A program made the position numbers and the translations under genes. A stretch of DNA of 64,000 nucleotides from NCBI GenBank assembly GCA_031422195.1, contig JANOPZ010000048.1, positions 1 to 64,000 on the forward strand, written 5' to 3'. The notes below the pieces were generated by a model that saw only the letters and a list, made by a program, of their open reading frames with translations, ran no database searches and was not told where the DNA came from. Origin of the DNA: JALOTE01 sp031422195 (lineage in GTDB: Bacteria; Pseudomonadota; Alphaproteobacteria; Rhizobiales; Rhizobiaceae). Positions 26,773 to 36,252 of the stretch are shown piece after piece (position 1 is the first letter of the stretch; every line of letters begins with the position of its first letter).

Positions 26773-28104
26773 CTATTTCGGCTGCCGCTCAGCGCGAAGC
26801 TTTGCCCAATATTCCAGACGTTTGCCGATATCGCGCTCAAAGCCGCGGTCAACCGGTGCATAAAATTTCTGGCGACCTATTTTTTCCGGGAAATAATCCT
26901 GGCCTGAAAATGCATCAGGCTCATCGTGGTCATATTTATACCCGCCACCATAGCCTTCATTGCTCATCAATTTTGTTGGCGCGTTCAAAATAGTTTTTGG
27001 CGGCGCAAGCGATCCATGGCTTGCAGCCGCGTTCATCGCCGCTTTCCAAGCCACATAGGCAGCATTGGATTTTGGTGCAGTAGCCACATAAAGGCAAGCA
27101 GTTGCGATGGCGAGTTCGCCCTCAGGAGAACCTAAAAAATCATAAGCATCTTTTGCAGCAGTGGTGACCACAAGCGCCTGCGGGTCGGCCATACCGATGT
27201 CTTCAACCGCCATGCGCACCAGACGGCGCACCAAAAACAACGGATCTTCGCCGGCCGCGAGCATTCGCGCCAAATAATAAAGTGCGGCATCAGGATCAGA
27301 GCCACGCACGGATTTGTGCAAGGCGGAAATCAAATTGTAATGGCCATCTTGCGCTTTATCATAGATCGGCGCGCGGCGTTGCACTACTTCAGAAAGCGCT
27401 GCACTATCAAAAACCTCGCCTTTGCGCGCAGCGCGCCACACTTCTTCTGCCAGCGTTAAAGACGCCCTTCCATCTCCGTCCGCCATACGGATCAACGCGC
27501 TTTTTGCATCACCGTCCAAGGGCAGCGCCCTGCCCTCCAACTGCTCGGCACGCGCCAAAATGCGGCCAATACCTGTTTCATCAAGCGACTTAAATACCAG
27601 CACACGCGCCCGCGATAGCATGGCGGCGTTTAGTTCAAACGATGGGTTTTCAGTTGTTGCACCAATCAGCGTAATTGTTCCGTCTTCCATCACGGGCAAA
27701 AAACTATCGAGCTGGGCGCGGTTAAAGCGGTGAATTTCATCGACAAACAACAGTGTTATTATGCCGTTTGTCCGGCGCAGTTTGGCGGCTTCAAAAACTT
27801 TTTTTAAGTCAGCAATACCGGTGAATATCGCTGATATCTGCTCGAACTTCGTGCCTGTCTGGCCCGCCAGCAGCCTTGCCACAGTGGTTTTGCCGGTACC
27901 GGGCGGGCCCCAGAAGATCATTGAGCCGAGCGAACCGGATTCCAGCATTCGCGTGAGGGAGCCGTCAGGCCCCGTTAGATGCTCCTGCCCGATTACGTCG
28001 CCAAGTGATTGCGGGCGTAAACGGTCTGCCAGCGGGCGAGACGTGTTTAAGCCGCTTTGCCCAATATTTTCAGCCGGGCCATCTTCCCCAAACAAATCGC
28101 CCAC
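26773..28104 (-). CDS. rarA: Replication-associated recombination protein A (MgsA/RarA)
   Basis: 443 residues; a AAA+ ATPase acting at stalled replication forks. Near the N terminus RPLADRLRPQSLGDVIGQEH is the family lead-in. Walker A is GPPGTGKTT near residue 73, Walker B LLFVDEIHRFN near residue 120, and sensor 1 lies in TLIGATTENPSFELN. The C-terminal tetramerisation part contains GSDPDAALYYLARML. It follows the Do-like protease gene by 9 bp and probably shares its transcript. Confidence 0.95.
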   Translation of the reverse strand: MGDLFGEDGPAENIGQSGLNTSRPLADRLRPQSLGDVIGQEHLTGPDGSLTRMLESGSLGSMIFWGPPGTGKTTVARLLAGQTGTKFEQISAIFTGIADLKKVFEAAKLRRTNGIITLLFVDEIHRFNRAQLDSFLPVMEDGTITLIGATTENPSFELNAAMLSRARVLVFKSLDETGIGRILARAEQLEGRALPLDGDAKSALIRMADGDGRASLTLAEEVWRAARKGEVFDSAALSEVVQRRAPIYDKAQDGHYNLISALHKSVRGSDPDAALYYLARMLAAGEDPLFLVRRLVRMAVEDIGMADPQALVVTTAAKDAYDFLGSPEGELAIATACLYVATAPKSNAAYVAWKAAMNAAASHGSLAPPKTILNAPTKLMSNEGYGGGYKYDHDEPDAFSGQDYFPEKIGRQKFYAPVDRGFERDIGKRLEYWAKLRAERQPK

Positions 28105-28113
28105 GCAAATTCC

Positions 28114-29562
28114 TTAAAACCGCAACATTTGTTTGATAATCGCGCCATTGCGATCAATCGTAAAGCGCCACCATCGCGTTTCCTCCGATGTTGCACGGAT
28201 AACGTCTTTACTGCTTTTCATTTCATCGCCGTTCAACGCCACAATTCTATCGCCCGGTTGAAAACCGGTGTTTTCGGCAGGTGAACCGCGCGCGATATCC
28301 GCAATCAGAACACCCTGCCCTTTGCCATCATCCGTGAGAACGGCCCCGGCAAAAGGGCTTTGACCTTCGACAATGAGTTTGCCAAGCGCTTTGTCCTCAG
28401 GCTTTTTGGTCAGTGTAATCGGCAAAATGATGGTTTGAGTTTTGCGGCGCACCGAGAGCTCAATTTCTTCACCGGCTTGATGCACAAGCAATCTGTAGCC
28501 CAAAGCATCCGGATGCTGGATTTCAGTTCCATTGACTGCAAGCACAACATCGCCTGCTTTAAGGCCAGCACTATTAGACGGGCCATTTTGCGCAACACTT
28601 GTCACAATCGCACCAAAAGGCCGTTCCATGCCCAAAGCATCGGCTATATCTGGCGTCACGGCGTCAAATTCCGCGCCAATCCATGGCCGCTCAAATGCCT
28701 TCGCACCGCTGGCTGCTTGGGCCAATACTGCTTTCACCATGTTGGATGGTATGGCAAAACCAATACCGTTGGAGCCGCCACCACGCGAAAAAATGGCCGA
28801 ATTAATGCCGATCAGCTGACCATCCATACCAATGAGCGCACCGCCGGAATTGCCCGGATTGATTGACGCATCAGTCTGGATGAAAAACCCGAAATCTGAA
28901 ACGCCAATTTGGCTGCGCGCAGTTGCAGAAATTATCCCGCTGGTTGTGGTTTGGCCAACACCAAACGGGTTGCCGATTGCCAGCACCAGGTCGCCAATTT
29001 CAATTGCATCGCTGTTTCCGATTGGCAAAGCTGGCAGCGCCGCACCGGCGTCAATTTTCAGCACAGCCAAATCCAGCTGTTTATCCGCGAGCATGACGGC
29101 GCATTTGAACTCACGGCCATCAGCCATGGCAATGCGAATTTGATCTGCGCCTTCGATCACATGGAAATTGGTAACAATGACGCCGCTTTCATCAACAATT
29201 ACGCCAGAACCCAGCGACGATTGCATGCGTTGGGGCGCTTCTTGGAATTTTTTCCCAAAGAACTGTTCAAAAAACGGATCCCCATCGAAAGGCGACCTGC
29301 GTTGCTGCGCCATGCGTTCAGCATAAACATTGACCACTGACGGCGCTGTTTGTTGCACCAAGGGTGCATAGGAAAGCTGGATTTCGCCTTGGCTGAAAGG
29401 AACACGGCGCTGGCTAGCAACATCCACGTTTTCGGTGTTTTGGCTCAAACCTTTGAGCAGTTTAGAAAATGCGCCAGTTTGTTCTTCGGCCTGCAGTGGA
29501 ACAACCAAGAGACCCAAGCTTAATATCGCAGTAGCTGCCTGCGCAACAATCCGGTATTTCAT
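28114..29562 (-). CDS. Do-like periplasmic serine protease (DegP/DegQ family)
   Basis: 482 residues with a signal peptide (IVAQAATAILSLGLLVVPLQA). The trypsin-like domain carries the catalytic triad: His in VTNFHVIEGAD near residue 132, Asp in DLAVLKID near residue 163, Ser in NPGNSGGALIGMDG near residue 239. Two PDZ domains follow (residues ~285-375 and ~395-475; PSNSAGLKAGDVVLAVNG, PAENTGFQPGDRIVALNG). It degrades or refolds misfolded envelope proteins. A candidate ribosome-binding site GGGATTCG precedes the ATG. Confidence 0.95.
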   Translation of the reverse strand: MKYRIVAQAATAILSLGLLVVPLQAEEQTGAFSKLLKGLSQNTENVDVASQRRVPFSQGEIQLSYAPLVQQTAPSVVNVYAERMAQQRRSPFDGDPFFEQFFGKKFQEAPQRMQSSLGSGVIVDESGVIVTNFHVIEGADQIRIAMADGREFKCAVMLADKQLDLAVLKIDAGAALPALPIGNSDAIEIGDLVLAIGNPFGVGQTTTSGIISATARSQIGVSDFGFFIQTDASINPGNSGGALIGMDGQLIGINSAIFSRGGGSNGIGFAIPSNMVKAVLAQAASGAKAFERPWIGAEFDAVTPDIADALGMERPFGAIVTSVAQNGPSNSAGLKAGDVVLAVNGTEIQHPDALGYRLLVHQAGEEIELSVRRKTQTIILPITLTKKPEDKALGKLIVEGQSPFAGAVLTDDGKGQGVLIADIARGSPAENTGFQPGDRIVALNGDEMKSSKDVIRATSEETRWWRFTIDRNGAIIKQMLRF

Positions 29563-29580
29563 CGAATCCCATCCTCAAAT

Positions 29581-29687
29581 TTAGAGCAGCGTGCGGAAAA
29601 GTGTGAGCGGCTTTCTGCGCAAACGCTGCGGCAAAACAAAGACTTAGAGTAGCGAAACGGAGTTCACTTGAATTTCCGCTGCTCTAA
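29581..29687. repeat. 107-bp palindromic intergenic element
   Basis: TTAGAGCAGCG at 29581-29591 is the exact reverse complement of CGCTGCTCTAA at 29677-29687. A third, slightly changed copy TTAGAGTAGCG lies inside at 29644-29654. The interior carries GAAAAGTGTGAGCGGCTTTC, similar to the wording of dispersed Rhizobiales intergenic palindromes. It lies between the protease gene and clpA, which run the same way, and may affect mRNA ends. Confidence 0.65.
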
Positions 29688-29710
29688 GTGGGTTTGAGTT
29701 CAACATAATT

Positions 29711-29737
29711 GCGGCCCCACAATGGTCTTGGGGCCGC
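29711..29737 (-). terminator. GC-rich stem-loop downstream of clpA
   Basis: GCGGCCCC at 29711-29718 pairs perfectly with GGGGCCGC at 29730-29737 around an 11-base loop. It lies 36 bases after the clpA stop in the direction of transcription. The tail on the minus strand, AATTATG, is only moderately T-rich, so termination efficiency is uncertain. Confidence 0.6.
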
Positions 29738-29772
29738 AAATTATACGCAAAGCTTAAAGTTTAGTTTTTGAC

Positions 29773-32232
29773 CTAACTTTTTCGCGGCAACCTTGGCACG
29801 GTGGCTGTCGCTTTTGGTTTTTCAAGTTTAACTTTAACTGGCGCTGTTTTTTCAGACTTAGTCGCGGCTTTGGTTGTGGTTTTCTTGGCTTTCGCCGGGG
29901 CTACGTCTTCATCTTCTAAAATTTCGCGCTTGGGTTTCAAAGGCGCATTTGTCGGAACCGATATCAAAGCGAGTTTTTCGCCGCTTTCGTCCACGGTTAC
30001 TTTGACAATGCCACCAGCCATCAAATCACCAAACAAGATCCGGTCTGCCAGGGGTTTTTTGATGTGCTCTTGGATGACACGTGCCAGCGGACGCGCGCCC
30101 ATACGCTCATCATAACCGCGCACCGCAAGCCATTCGATCGCCTCTGGCGACAGATCAAATGTGATATCGCGTTCGGCCAATTGGGCCTCAAGCTGCAGCA
30201 CAAATTTCTGCACCACTTTGTGAATAACGGTGGCAGGAAGCGAGCCAAACGGCACAATAGCATCCAAACGGTTGCGAAACTCCGGCGTAAACAGCCGGTT
30301 GATGGCCTCAACATCATCGCCTTCGCGTTTCGTTGAGCCAAAGCCAATGGCATTGCGCTGTGCATCGGACGCACCAGCATTGCTGGTCATGATCAAAATC
30401 ACGTTGCGGAAATCAATCTGTTTGCCGTTGTGATCCGTTAGCTTGCCGTGATCCATGACCTGCAACAAAATGTTGAACAAATCCGGATGGGCTTTTTCAA
30501 CCTCGTCCAGCAACACGACGCAATGCGGGTGCTGATCAACGCCATCTGTTAACAAACCGCCTTGTTCAAACCCGACATAGCCTGGAGGCGCACCTATCAA
30601 ACGTGAAACGGTGTGGCGTTCCATATATTCAGACATATCAAAGCGCAAAAGCTCAACACCAAGCGTTTTGGCGAGCTGGTTTGCGACTTCGGTTTTGCCA
30701 ACGCCGGTTGGGCCTGTGAACAGATAGGAACCGATCGGTTTTTGCGGTTCGCGCAAACCAGCACGGGCGAGTTTGATAGAGGCTGACAGCGCTTCAATTG
30801 CCAAGTCCTGTCCGTAAACAACGCGTTTCAAATCAGCATCAAGGCTTGCCAAAACTGCCGCATCATCTTTCGATACAGATTTGGGCGGTATGCGCGCCAT
30901 CGTTGCGATAGTCGCCTCGATTTCTTTGATCGTAATGGTCTTGCGGCGTTTATTTTCCGGGACCAGCATTTGCGACGCGCCGGTTTCGTCAATCACGTCA
31001 ATTGCCTTATCTGGCAATTTACGATCATTGATGTACCGCGCCGACAATTCAACAGCGGCTTTGATGGCATCAGCCGTATATTTGACCTTATGAAATTCCT
31101 CAAAATAAGGTTTGAGGCCTTTCATAATTTCAATAGCGTCAGCGATACTTGGTTCAGCGACATCAATCTTCTGGAACCGGCGCACAAGTGCGCGGTCTTT
31201 TTCAAAATGCTGACGGAACTCTTTATAAGTGGTCGAACCCATGCACCGCAATGTGCCACCAGACAGTGCTGGTTTGAGCAAATTAGAAGCGTCCATTGCG
31301 CCGCCAGACGTTGCGCCAGCGCCAATAACGGTATGAATTTCATCAATAAACAGAATTGCGCCCTTGGTGGCTTCCAACTCTTTGACGACTTGCTTCAATC
31401 GCTCTTCAAAATCACCACGGTAGCGCGTGCCCGCTAGAAGCGAACCCATATCAAGCGAGAATATGGTTGCGTCTTGCAGCACCTCCGGCACGTCTTTTTC
31501 AACGATGCGCTTGGCGAGGCCCTCGGCAATTGCGGTTTTTCCCACACCCGGGTCACCCACAAATAATGGGTTGTTTTTCGAACGACGGCATAGAATTTGA
31601 ATGGTGCGATTGACCTCTTGATGACGGCCAATCAACGGGTCTATTTTGCCAATTTTGGCTTTCTCATTCAGGTTCACGCAATATTGGCTAAGCGCGTCTT
31701 GTTGTTTTTGTTTGTTATCAGGTTGCTGAGCATTATTCGCGTTTTGCTCCGGTTCATCCGAGCCACGCGGGGTTCGATTTTCCGAGGCGCCGGGGCGTTT
31801 GGCAATGCCGTGCGAAATAAAATTCACAGCATCATAACGCGTCAATTGCTGCTCTTGCAGGAAGTATGCTGCATGGCTTTCGCGTTCTGCAAAAATGGCC
31901 ACAAGCACGTTTGCACCAGTTACTTCTTCACGGCCAGATGATTGCACATGAATCACTGCCCGTTGGATCACCCGCTGAAAGCTTGTTGTTGGCTTGGCTT
32001 CCTCATCATAACCGGTCGCAAGATTTGTCAGCTCAGTATCAATGTACTTCGTGACAGAATTGCGTAATGCCGCTGTGTCTACGTTGCAGGCCGTCATAAC
32101 GGCGGCAGCATCGCTGTCATCCATCAGAGACAAAAGTAAATGTTCAAGGGTGGCGTACTCATGATGCCGCTCATTTGCGATCACCAGTGCACGGTGAAGG
32201 GCTTGTTCCAGACTGTCAGAAAATGTCGGCAT
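29773..32232 (-). CDS. clpA: ATP-dependent Clp protease ATP-binding subunit ClpA
   Basis: 819 residues. An N domain with two Clp repeats (residues ~1-145) is followed by AAA+ module D1 (Walker A GDPGVGKTA, Walker B LFIDEIHTVIGAG) and D2 (GPTGVGKTE, VVLLDEVEKAHPD). A ClpP-docking loop with a hydrophobic tripeptide is expected near RNAIGFG. The last ~60 residues are Lys/Ala/Pro-rich and low complexity. It unfolds substrates for ClpP, including N-degron proteins delivered by ClpS, whose gene lies 4 bp upstream. Confidence 0.97.
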   Translation of the reverse strand: MPTFSDSLEQALHRALVIANERHHEYATLEHLLLSLMDDSDAAAVMTACNVDTAALRNSVTKYIDTELTNLATGYDEEAKPTTSFQRVIQRAVIHVQSSGREEVTGANVLVAIFAERESHAAYFLQEQQLTRYDAVNFISHGIAKRPGASENRTPRGSDEPEQNANNAQQPDNKQKQQDALSQYCVNLNEKAKIGKIDPLIGRHQEVNRTIQILCRRSKNNPLFVGDPGVGKTAIAEGLAKRIVEKDVPEVLQDATIFSLDMGSLLAGTRYRGDFEERLKQVVKELEATKGAILFIDEIHTVIGAGATSGGAMDASNLLKPALSGGTLRCMGSTTYKEFRQHFEKDRALVRRFQKIDVAEPSIADAIEIMKGLKPYFEEFHKVKYTADAIKAAVELSARYINDRKLPDKAIDVIDETGASQMLVPENKRRKTITIKEIEATIATMARIPPKSVSKDDAAVLASLDADLKRVVYGQDLAIEALSASIKLARAGLREPQKPIGSYLFTGPTGVGKTEVANQLAKTLGVELLRFDMSEYMERHTVSRLIGAPPGYVGFEQGGLLTDGVDQHPHCVVLLDEVEKAHPDLFNILLQVMDHGKLTDHNGKQIDFRNVILIMTSNAGASDAQRNAIGFGSTKREGDDVEAINRLFTPEFRNRLDAIVPFGSLPATVIHKVVQKFVLQLEAQLAERDITFDLSPEAIEWLAVRGYDERMGARPLARVIQEHIKKPLADRILFGDLMAGGIVKVTVDESGEKLALISVPTNAPLKPKREILEDEDVAPAKAKKTTTKAATKSEKTAPVKVKLEKPKATATVPRLPRKS

Positions 32233-32236
32233 GGTT

Positions 32237-32629
32237 TTACTTCTTCTCCATCACACATTGCAGCGGGTGTTGGTGCTGTTTTGCAAGGTCCATCACCTGA
32301 ACCACTTTCGTTTCGGCAACTTCATAGGTAAAAACACCGCATTCACCCACGCCATTTTGATGAACGTGCAGCATTATGCGGGTCGCTTCTTCGACGTTTT
32401 TGTGAAAAAACCGCTCTAAAACATGCACGACGAACTCCATCGGCGAATAATCATCGTTGAGGAGCAGCACACGGTACATGCTGGGTTTTTTGGTTTTGGG
32501 TTTGGTACGGGTTACTGTCGTTGTGCCACGGCCCAAATCGTCGCTGTCATCATTGCCGCCATTGCCAGCACCTTTAGCGGCGCGCAACAGATGTTGAATG
32601 CGGGGATTGTCGGAAGTTTTGTCTGTCAT
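32237..32629 (-). CDS. clpS: ClpS adaptor protein
   Basis: 130 residues. The N-terminal ~40 residues are flexible and Gly/Asp-rich; the core (residues ~48-128) has YRVLLLNDDYSPMEFVVHVL, which lines the N-degron pocket, then MLHVHQNGVGECGVFTYEVA for ClpA contact. It hands proteins with destabilising N-terminal residues to ClpAP. It is directly upstream of clpA, the standard pairing. Confidence 0.97.
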   Translation of the reverse strand: MTDKTSDNPRIQHLLRAAKGAGNGGNDDSDDLGRGTTTVTRTKPKTKKPSMYRVLLLNDDYSPMEFVVHVLERFFHKNVEEATRIMLHVHQNGVGECGVFTYEVAETKVVQVMDLAKQHQHPLQCVMEKK

Positions 32630-32746
32630 AATGTGTTCGAGCCGTTTAGCAGAAATTATTGTTACACCATAGTTAGGCGCTTACTCGAAGATTGTAAGAC
32701 GCAATTTGCCGGTTGCAATCGTAATTTCACGATAAATCGTCGCAAT

Positions 32747-32778
32747 AAAAAACCGGCCGCCTGATAGCGACCGGTTTC
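32747..32778 (-). terminator. Rho-independent terminator of the phasin gene
   Basis: On the minus strand ACCGGTCGC pairs with GCGGCCGGT around a short TATCAG loop and is followed by TTTTTTATTG. It begins about 30 bases after the phasin stop. Stem and T-run are both good. Confidence 0.85.
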
Positions 32779-32809
32779 TAGTTTTCGAGGTTGAAACCAA
32801 CTCAGTCGT

Positions 32810-33139
32810 TTATTTGGTTTTGGACATCGCAATTTCGAATGGCTTGTAAGCGTCTTTTGCAACGGCGGTCATCATTTCTGTCATTTTGGTGCTTTGAGCG
32901 ACAAAAGCCTCGTAAGCTGATTTTGTGTATTCGGTTTGAACTTCAAAAGCCTTGTCGAGCGACTTAACAGCCATCATTTGCTCGACAGCTTTTGTGCCAT
33001 GCTCGTATGATTTTTTGGAATATTCGGCAGCTTCACCAGCAAATGATTGCAGGCCGGTTGCAACCGTTGTGGCGGCTTTCATGCCGTTGTCCATCATGTC
33101 TTTGCCAACTTTATTCATATCTTCAAATGAGTTCATCAT
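32810..33139 (-). CDS. Phasin-family protein
   Basis: 109 residues, mostly amphipathic helix, with the phasin-type core GLQSFAGEAAEYSKKSYEHG and MMAVKSLDKAFEVQTEYTKS. Phasins coat polyhydroxyalkanoate granules; in Rhizobiales short phasin-like proteins also occur without such granules. The tandem ATG start is preceded by GAAGGA at good spacing. It is monocistronic with its own terminator. Confidence 0.9.
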   Translation of the reverse strand: MMNSFEDMNKVGKDMMDNGMKAATTVATGLQSFAGEAAEYSKKSYEHGTKAVEQMMAVKSLDKAFEVQTEYTKSAYEAFVAQSTKMTEMMTAVAKDAYKPFEIAMSKTK

Positions 33140-33384
33140 GGGCGCGGTCCTTCGTAATATGTGAGGCTGATCATAGCATCAGCGGTAAACCAAACCTATA
33201 GTGCGCCGCACAAAATGTCAAGATTTATATTGCACTGCACCATTTTACACAGATTTGATCCAAACCATTTTTTATAAAAGATTTGATAACCTAAACGGAT
33301 TGGTAACGCTGTCGGTCTAATTTAATTCAATGTTGGCTGAATGCGGCCTTAAAGTTCCTAGTTTTGCGTTTAAGGATGTTTGCT

Positions 33385-34722
33385 GTGAGTCACCTGTTTC
33401 AAGCATTTGTTGGCCGATATAAGGGTCCGTTTTTGAAAATCGCGGCAGCGTGTGTCGCTGCGTCGATGATACTGACGCCAGTTGCCGCAGGAGCTGTTGC
33501 CAAGAATGCGGTGGTTGTTATCGATGCCAACACAGGCAAGACACTTTATTCTGAGGCCGCCGATGCACAGCGTTTTCCGGCTTCACTCACCAAAATGATG
33601 ACATTGTATCTGGTGTTTGAGCGGCTGAATAACGGTAAACTTTCAAAAGACTCAAGGATCACTTTTTCTCAGCGCGCAGCGAATGCCGCTCCTACAAAGT
33701 TAGGCGTTAAGGCAGGCAAGTCGATTAGCGTTGAGCAAGCAATTCTGGCGCTGGTCACTAAGTCTGCCAATGATGTTGCTATTGCAGTTGCTGAAAAGAT
33801 TGGCGGCAGCGAAAGCGGTTTTGCTGAAATGATGACGCGTAAGGCCCGCCAATTGGGCATGAACCGCACGACATTTCGAAATGCATCTGGCTTACCCAAC
33901 CCAAGACAATTGACAACAGCCCGCGATATGGCGCGGCTTGGCATCGCGCTTCGTGAGCATTTTCCGCGCCATTATAGTTATTTTGATACGCGCAGCTTCA
34001 CTTTTGCAGGCCGCCGCCTGAGCAACCACAATAAATTGCTCGGCCGTGTTGAAGGCGTAGACGGAATTAAAACAGGCTACACCCGAGCATCGGGCTTTAA
34101 TCTTGTGACATCGGCCAAAGACGGTACGCGGTCAATAATTGCAGTTGTAATGGGCGGAAAATCAGGCGGGAGCCGTGATGCTCGGATGCGCCAGCTTATT
34201 GCAACCTATTTGAAAAAAGGCTCCAAAACTGATCAAGGTGATCTGGTGGCTGCAGTTGAAGCTTCTAAAAATGTCGAGCCGATCGAAGACATCGAAATTG
34301 CAATTTTAGATATTGAACCGTTGCCACCACAAAAGGTTGTGAAGCAAAGACCAGCCAAGGTAGCAATGGTTACAGCTTATGCTGAAGAGCCTGTAAAGCG
34401 CCCAAATATTGGGGTTGGGGAAATTGATAAAACAATGACCGCATCAGTTGAAGCAGCGCCAACACAAGCCGCATCCGGAAGTTGGATGGTACAAATTGCC
34501 GCCGCAGACAGCATTGATGGTGCAAATGCTTTGCTTGACAAAGCGCGCGTCAAGGGCGGCAAGGCGGTCTCTAAAGCCAGCAACTATGTGCAGCAAACCG
34601 AAAAGAATGGCCAAATATTGCATCGTGCCCGCTTTGCCGGCTTCGCCTCGCAAGAAGCAGCAGTCAATGCGTGCAATGCTTTGAAAAAACAAAAATTGTC
34701 TTGCTTTGCCGTTCAAGGCTAG
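33385..34722 (+). CDS. D-alanyl-D-alanine carboxypeptidase with C-terminal SPOR domain
   Basis: About 445 residues from a GTG at 33385, chosen because AAGGA lies 8 bases upstream; TTG at 33364 and ATG at 33376 are in frame. A signal peptide (LKIAAACVAASMILTPVAAGA) precedes a PBP5-type domain with active-site Ser in SLTKMM near residue 70, SAN near residue 130 and KTG in GIKTGYTRASG near residue 230. The last ~75 residues are a SPOR domain (GSWMVQIAAADSIDGANALL), which binds denuded septal peptidoglycan. It trims stem peptides in the periplasm, perhaps at the division site. Confidence 0.93.
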   Translation: MSHLFQAFVGRYKGPFLKIAAACVAASMILTPVAAGAVAKNAVVVIDANTGKTLYSEAADAQRFPASLTKMMTLYLVFERLNNGKLSKDSRITFSQRAANAAPTKLGVKAGKSISVEQAILALVTKSANDVAIAVAEKIGGSESGFAEMMTRKARQLGMNRTTFRNASGLPNPRQLTTARDMARLGIALREHFPRHYSYFDTRSFTFAGRRLSNHNKLLGRVEGVDGIKTGYTRASGFNLVTSAKDGTRSIIAVVMGGKSGGSRDARMRQLIATYLKKGSKTDQGDLVAAVEASKNVEPIEDIEIAILDIEPLPPQKVVKQRPAKVAMVTAYAEEPVKRPNIGVGEIDKTMTASVEAAPTQAASGSWMVQIAAADSIDGANALLDKARVKGGKAVSKASNYVQQTEKNGQILHRARFAGFASQEAAVNACNALKKQKLSCFAVQG

Positions 34723-34779
34723 TCGATCAAAAGTAATGCCTTCGGGCAATGTGTGTAGCGTCAGTGTAGCGTAACGAGT

Positions 34780-35481
34780 TCAGGTTTTGCGATGAGTGGA
34801 CATAAGCAAGTCTTTGGCGGCATTAATGCGGGCAGCGAGAAAGTCGTTGCCACCAAGATCGGGGTGGACGCGCTGCATCAAGCGGCGATGGGCCTTTCGG
34901 ATCACCTCCGGCCCCGCCCCCGGGTCAAGACCAAGGATGTCATAAGCTTCCTTCTCGCTCATGGTGCCAGAGCTTGGCGCGGTTCGTTGCCCGCCGCTGT
35001 TCCGCGCGTGCGCGCTGTCACGCCAGAGGGGCGTTACGCGGTCAAAATACGTTTCAAATAGCGCCGCGCTTTCTGTGTCGCCGCTGGCTTCAGCATATGC
35101 GGCCCAAAGTGTGACTTCGTCCATCATTGAGAAAGGCACACCTTGGTGTAAACCTTGCAGCATTAATCCGTCCATGTTGCCTGTATCGTGATCAAGCTCC
35201 ATTTCAAGCCAAACAGTTCGGACGACAGATGATTTTGGGCTTTCGCGGCTAACCCTGCCGCCAGTTTGCTTTGCCCGGCGAAACATCGCAGCCGCAACTG
35301 TAATCAACAAAAAAGCACCATTACGACGGCCGAACAAAAACGCAATGACGCCGCTCAATGCTACAACAGAGGATGGAGCAAATCGCACGGCATTTGCAAC
35401 CCGCGCAGGATCAGCACGAATAAACCAAAGCAAGACCAATAGAAGGCCGACAATGCCCAGCAGGCTTAGCAAAAAACCCAT
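34780..35481 (-). CDS. Membrane-anchored DnaJ-domain protein
   Basis: 233 residues. Two N-terminal membrane segments (LLSLLGIVGLLLVLLWFI and VVALSGVIAFLFG/AFLLITVAAAMF) anchor the protein; a C-terminal J domain (residues ~172-230) has YDILGLDPGAGPEVIRKAH, the HPD motif in RVHPDLGGNDFLAARINAA, and a short terminal helix. The layout resembles TIM14/Pam18-like proteins of alphaproteobacteria that recruit DnaK to the membrane. It shares a base with the stop of the VWA gene upstream (TGATG), so the two are coupled. Confidence 0.9.
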   Translation of the reverse strand: MGFLLSLLGIVGLLLVLLWFIRADPARVANAVRFAPSSVVALSGVIAFLFGRRNGAFLLITVAAAMFRRAKQTGGRVSRESPKSSVVRTVWLEMELDHDTGNMDGLMLQGLHQGVPFSMMDEVTLWAAYAEASGDTESAALFETYFDRVTPLWRDSAHARNSGGQRTAPSSGTMSEKEAYDILGLDPGAGPEVIRKAHRRLMQRVHPDLGGNDFLAARINAAKDLLMSTHRKT

Positions 35482-36218
35482 CAGCGTTGCCCGTTGCCCA
35501 AATGATCCAGCAATAATTTCGCGCCTTGAGTGCGATGGCTCATTAATGCCGACTGTCCACCCGTAGCATAAACAGCAATCGCATTCAGTAATTCTGCTAA
35601 ACGGCTGGCTGATGACTGATCAAACCTGAACCATGCACCGTTTGAAAGCCGGGCGAATTCCTTGAATGCACGCTCGACTGTTGGGTCACTGCCTTCTTGG
35701 AATAAAAAAGCTGGAATCCCCTTCAATCCCATTTGCCCGGCAAGAACAGCAATGGCGTCAATTTCTTCCTCCATCGCGTCACCAATAAATACGACTGCCG
35801 AGACACGAGCTTTGGCGTGTTCTTTTAAGGCGTGAGAGAATATTTTTCCTATTTGCGTCAATCCACCGGCGCAGGTGACGCCAGACATCAGACGCGCAAG
35901 TTCCACCGTTTCGGTAACAAACCGCGAGGCGCGGGATTCACCCATGCCTCGAAAATAGACGAGTTGAATCGCAAGTCCGGCTTTTCGGCTGGCCGCCGAA
36001 AACATATCACCCTGCAGCTTGCAAGCCATGTCCCATGTTGGCTGCCGGCTCATCGTGGCATCTAATGCCAAAATCAATCGACCTGTGCCTGGCGCTGGAG
36101 CCATTTTAGCTGCGGCAATAAAAGTAGCAATATCAGCGCCGCTATCTGTTCGCGCCAGACGAACCGATTTTTGCACTTTGCTTAAGTCACGCTTTTCAAG
36201 AAATTTTTTATCGCTCAT
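35481..36218 (-). CDS. VWA-like domain protein of unknown function
   Basis: 245 residues. The centre resembles a von Willebrand A fold: LILALDATMSRQPTWDMAC near residue 47 has Asp-x-Thr-x-Ser in place of the metal site Asp-x-Ser-x-Ser, and AVVFIGDAMEEEIDAI near residue 140 has a second acidic strand end. No signal peptide is present. Coupling to the DnaJ-domain gene suggests a shared role, perhaps in handling membrane or redox enzymes, but that is inference. A gap of 126 bp with tandem repeats separates it from DUF1489. Confidence 0.75.
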   Translation of the reverse strand: MSDKKFLEKRDLSKVQKSVRLARTDSGADIATFIAAAKMAPAPGTGRLILALDATMSRQPTWDMACKLQGDMFSAASRKAGLAIQLVYFRGMGESRASRFVTETVELARLMSGVTCAGGLTQIGKIFSHALKEHAKARVSAVVFIGDAMEEEIDAIAVLAGQMGLKGIPAFLFQEGSDPTVERAFKEFARLSNGAWFRFDQSSASRLAELLNAIAVYATGGQSALMSHRTQGAKLLLDHLGNGQR

Positions 36219-36252
36219 TCGATAAATATGGAGTCACGGCACTTGAAGGGCA

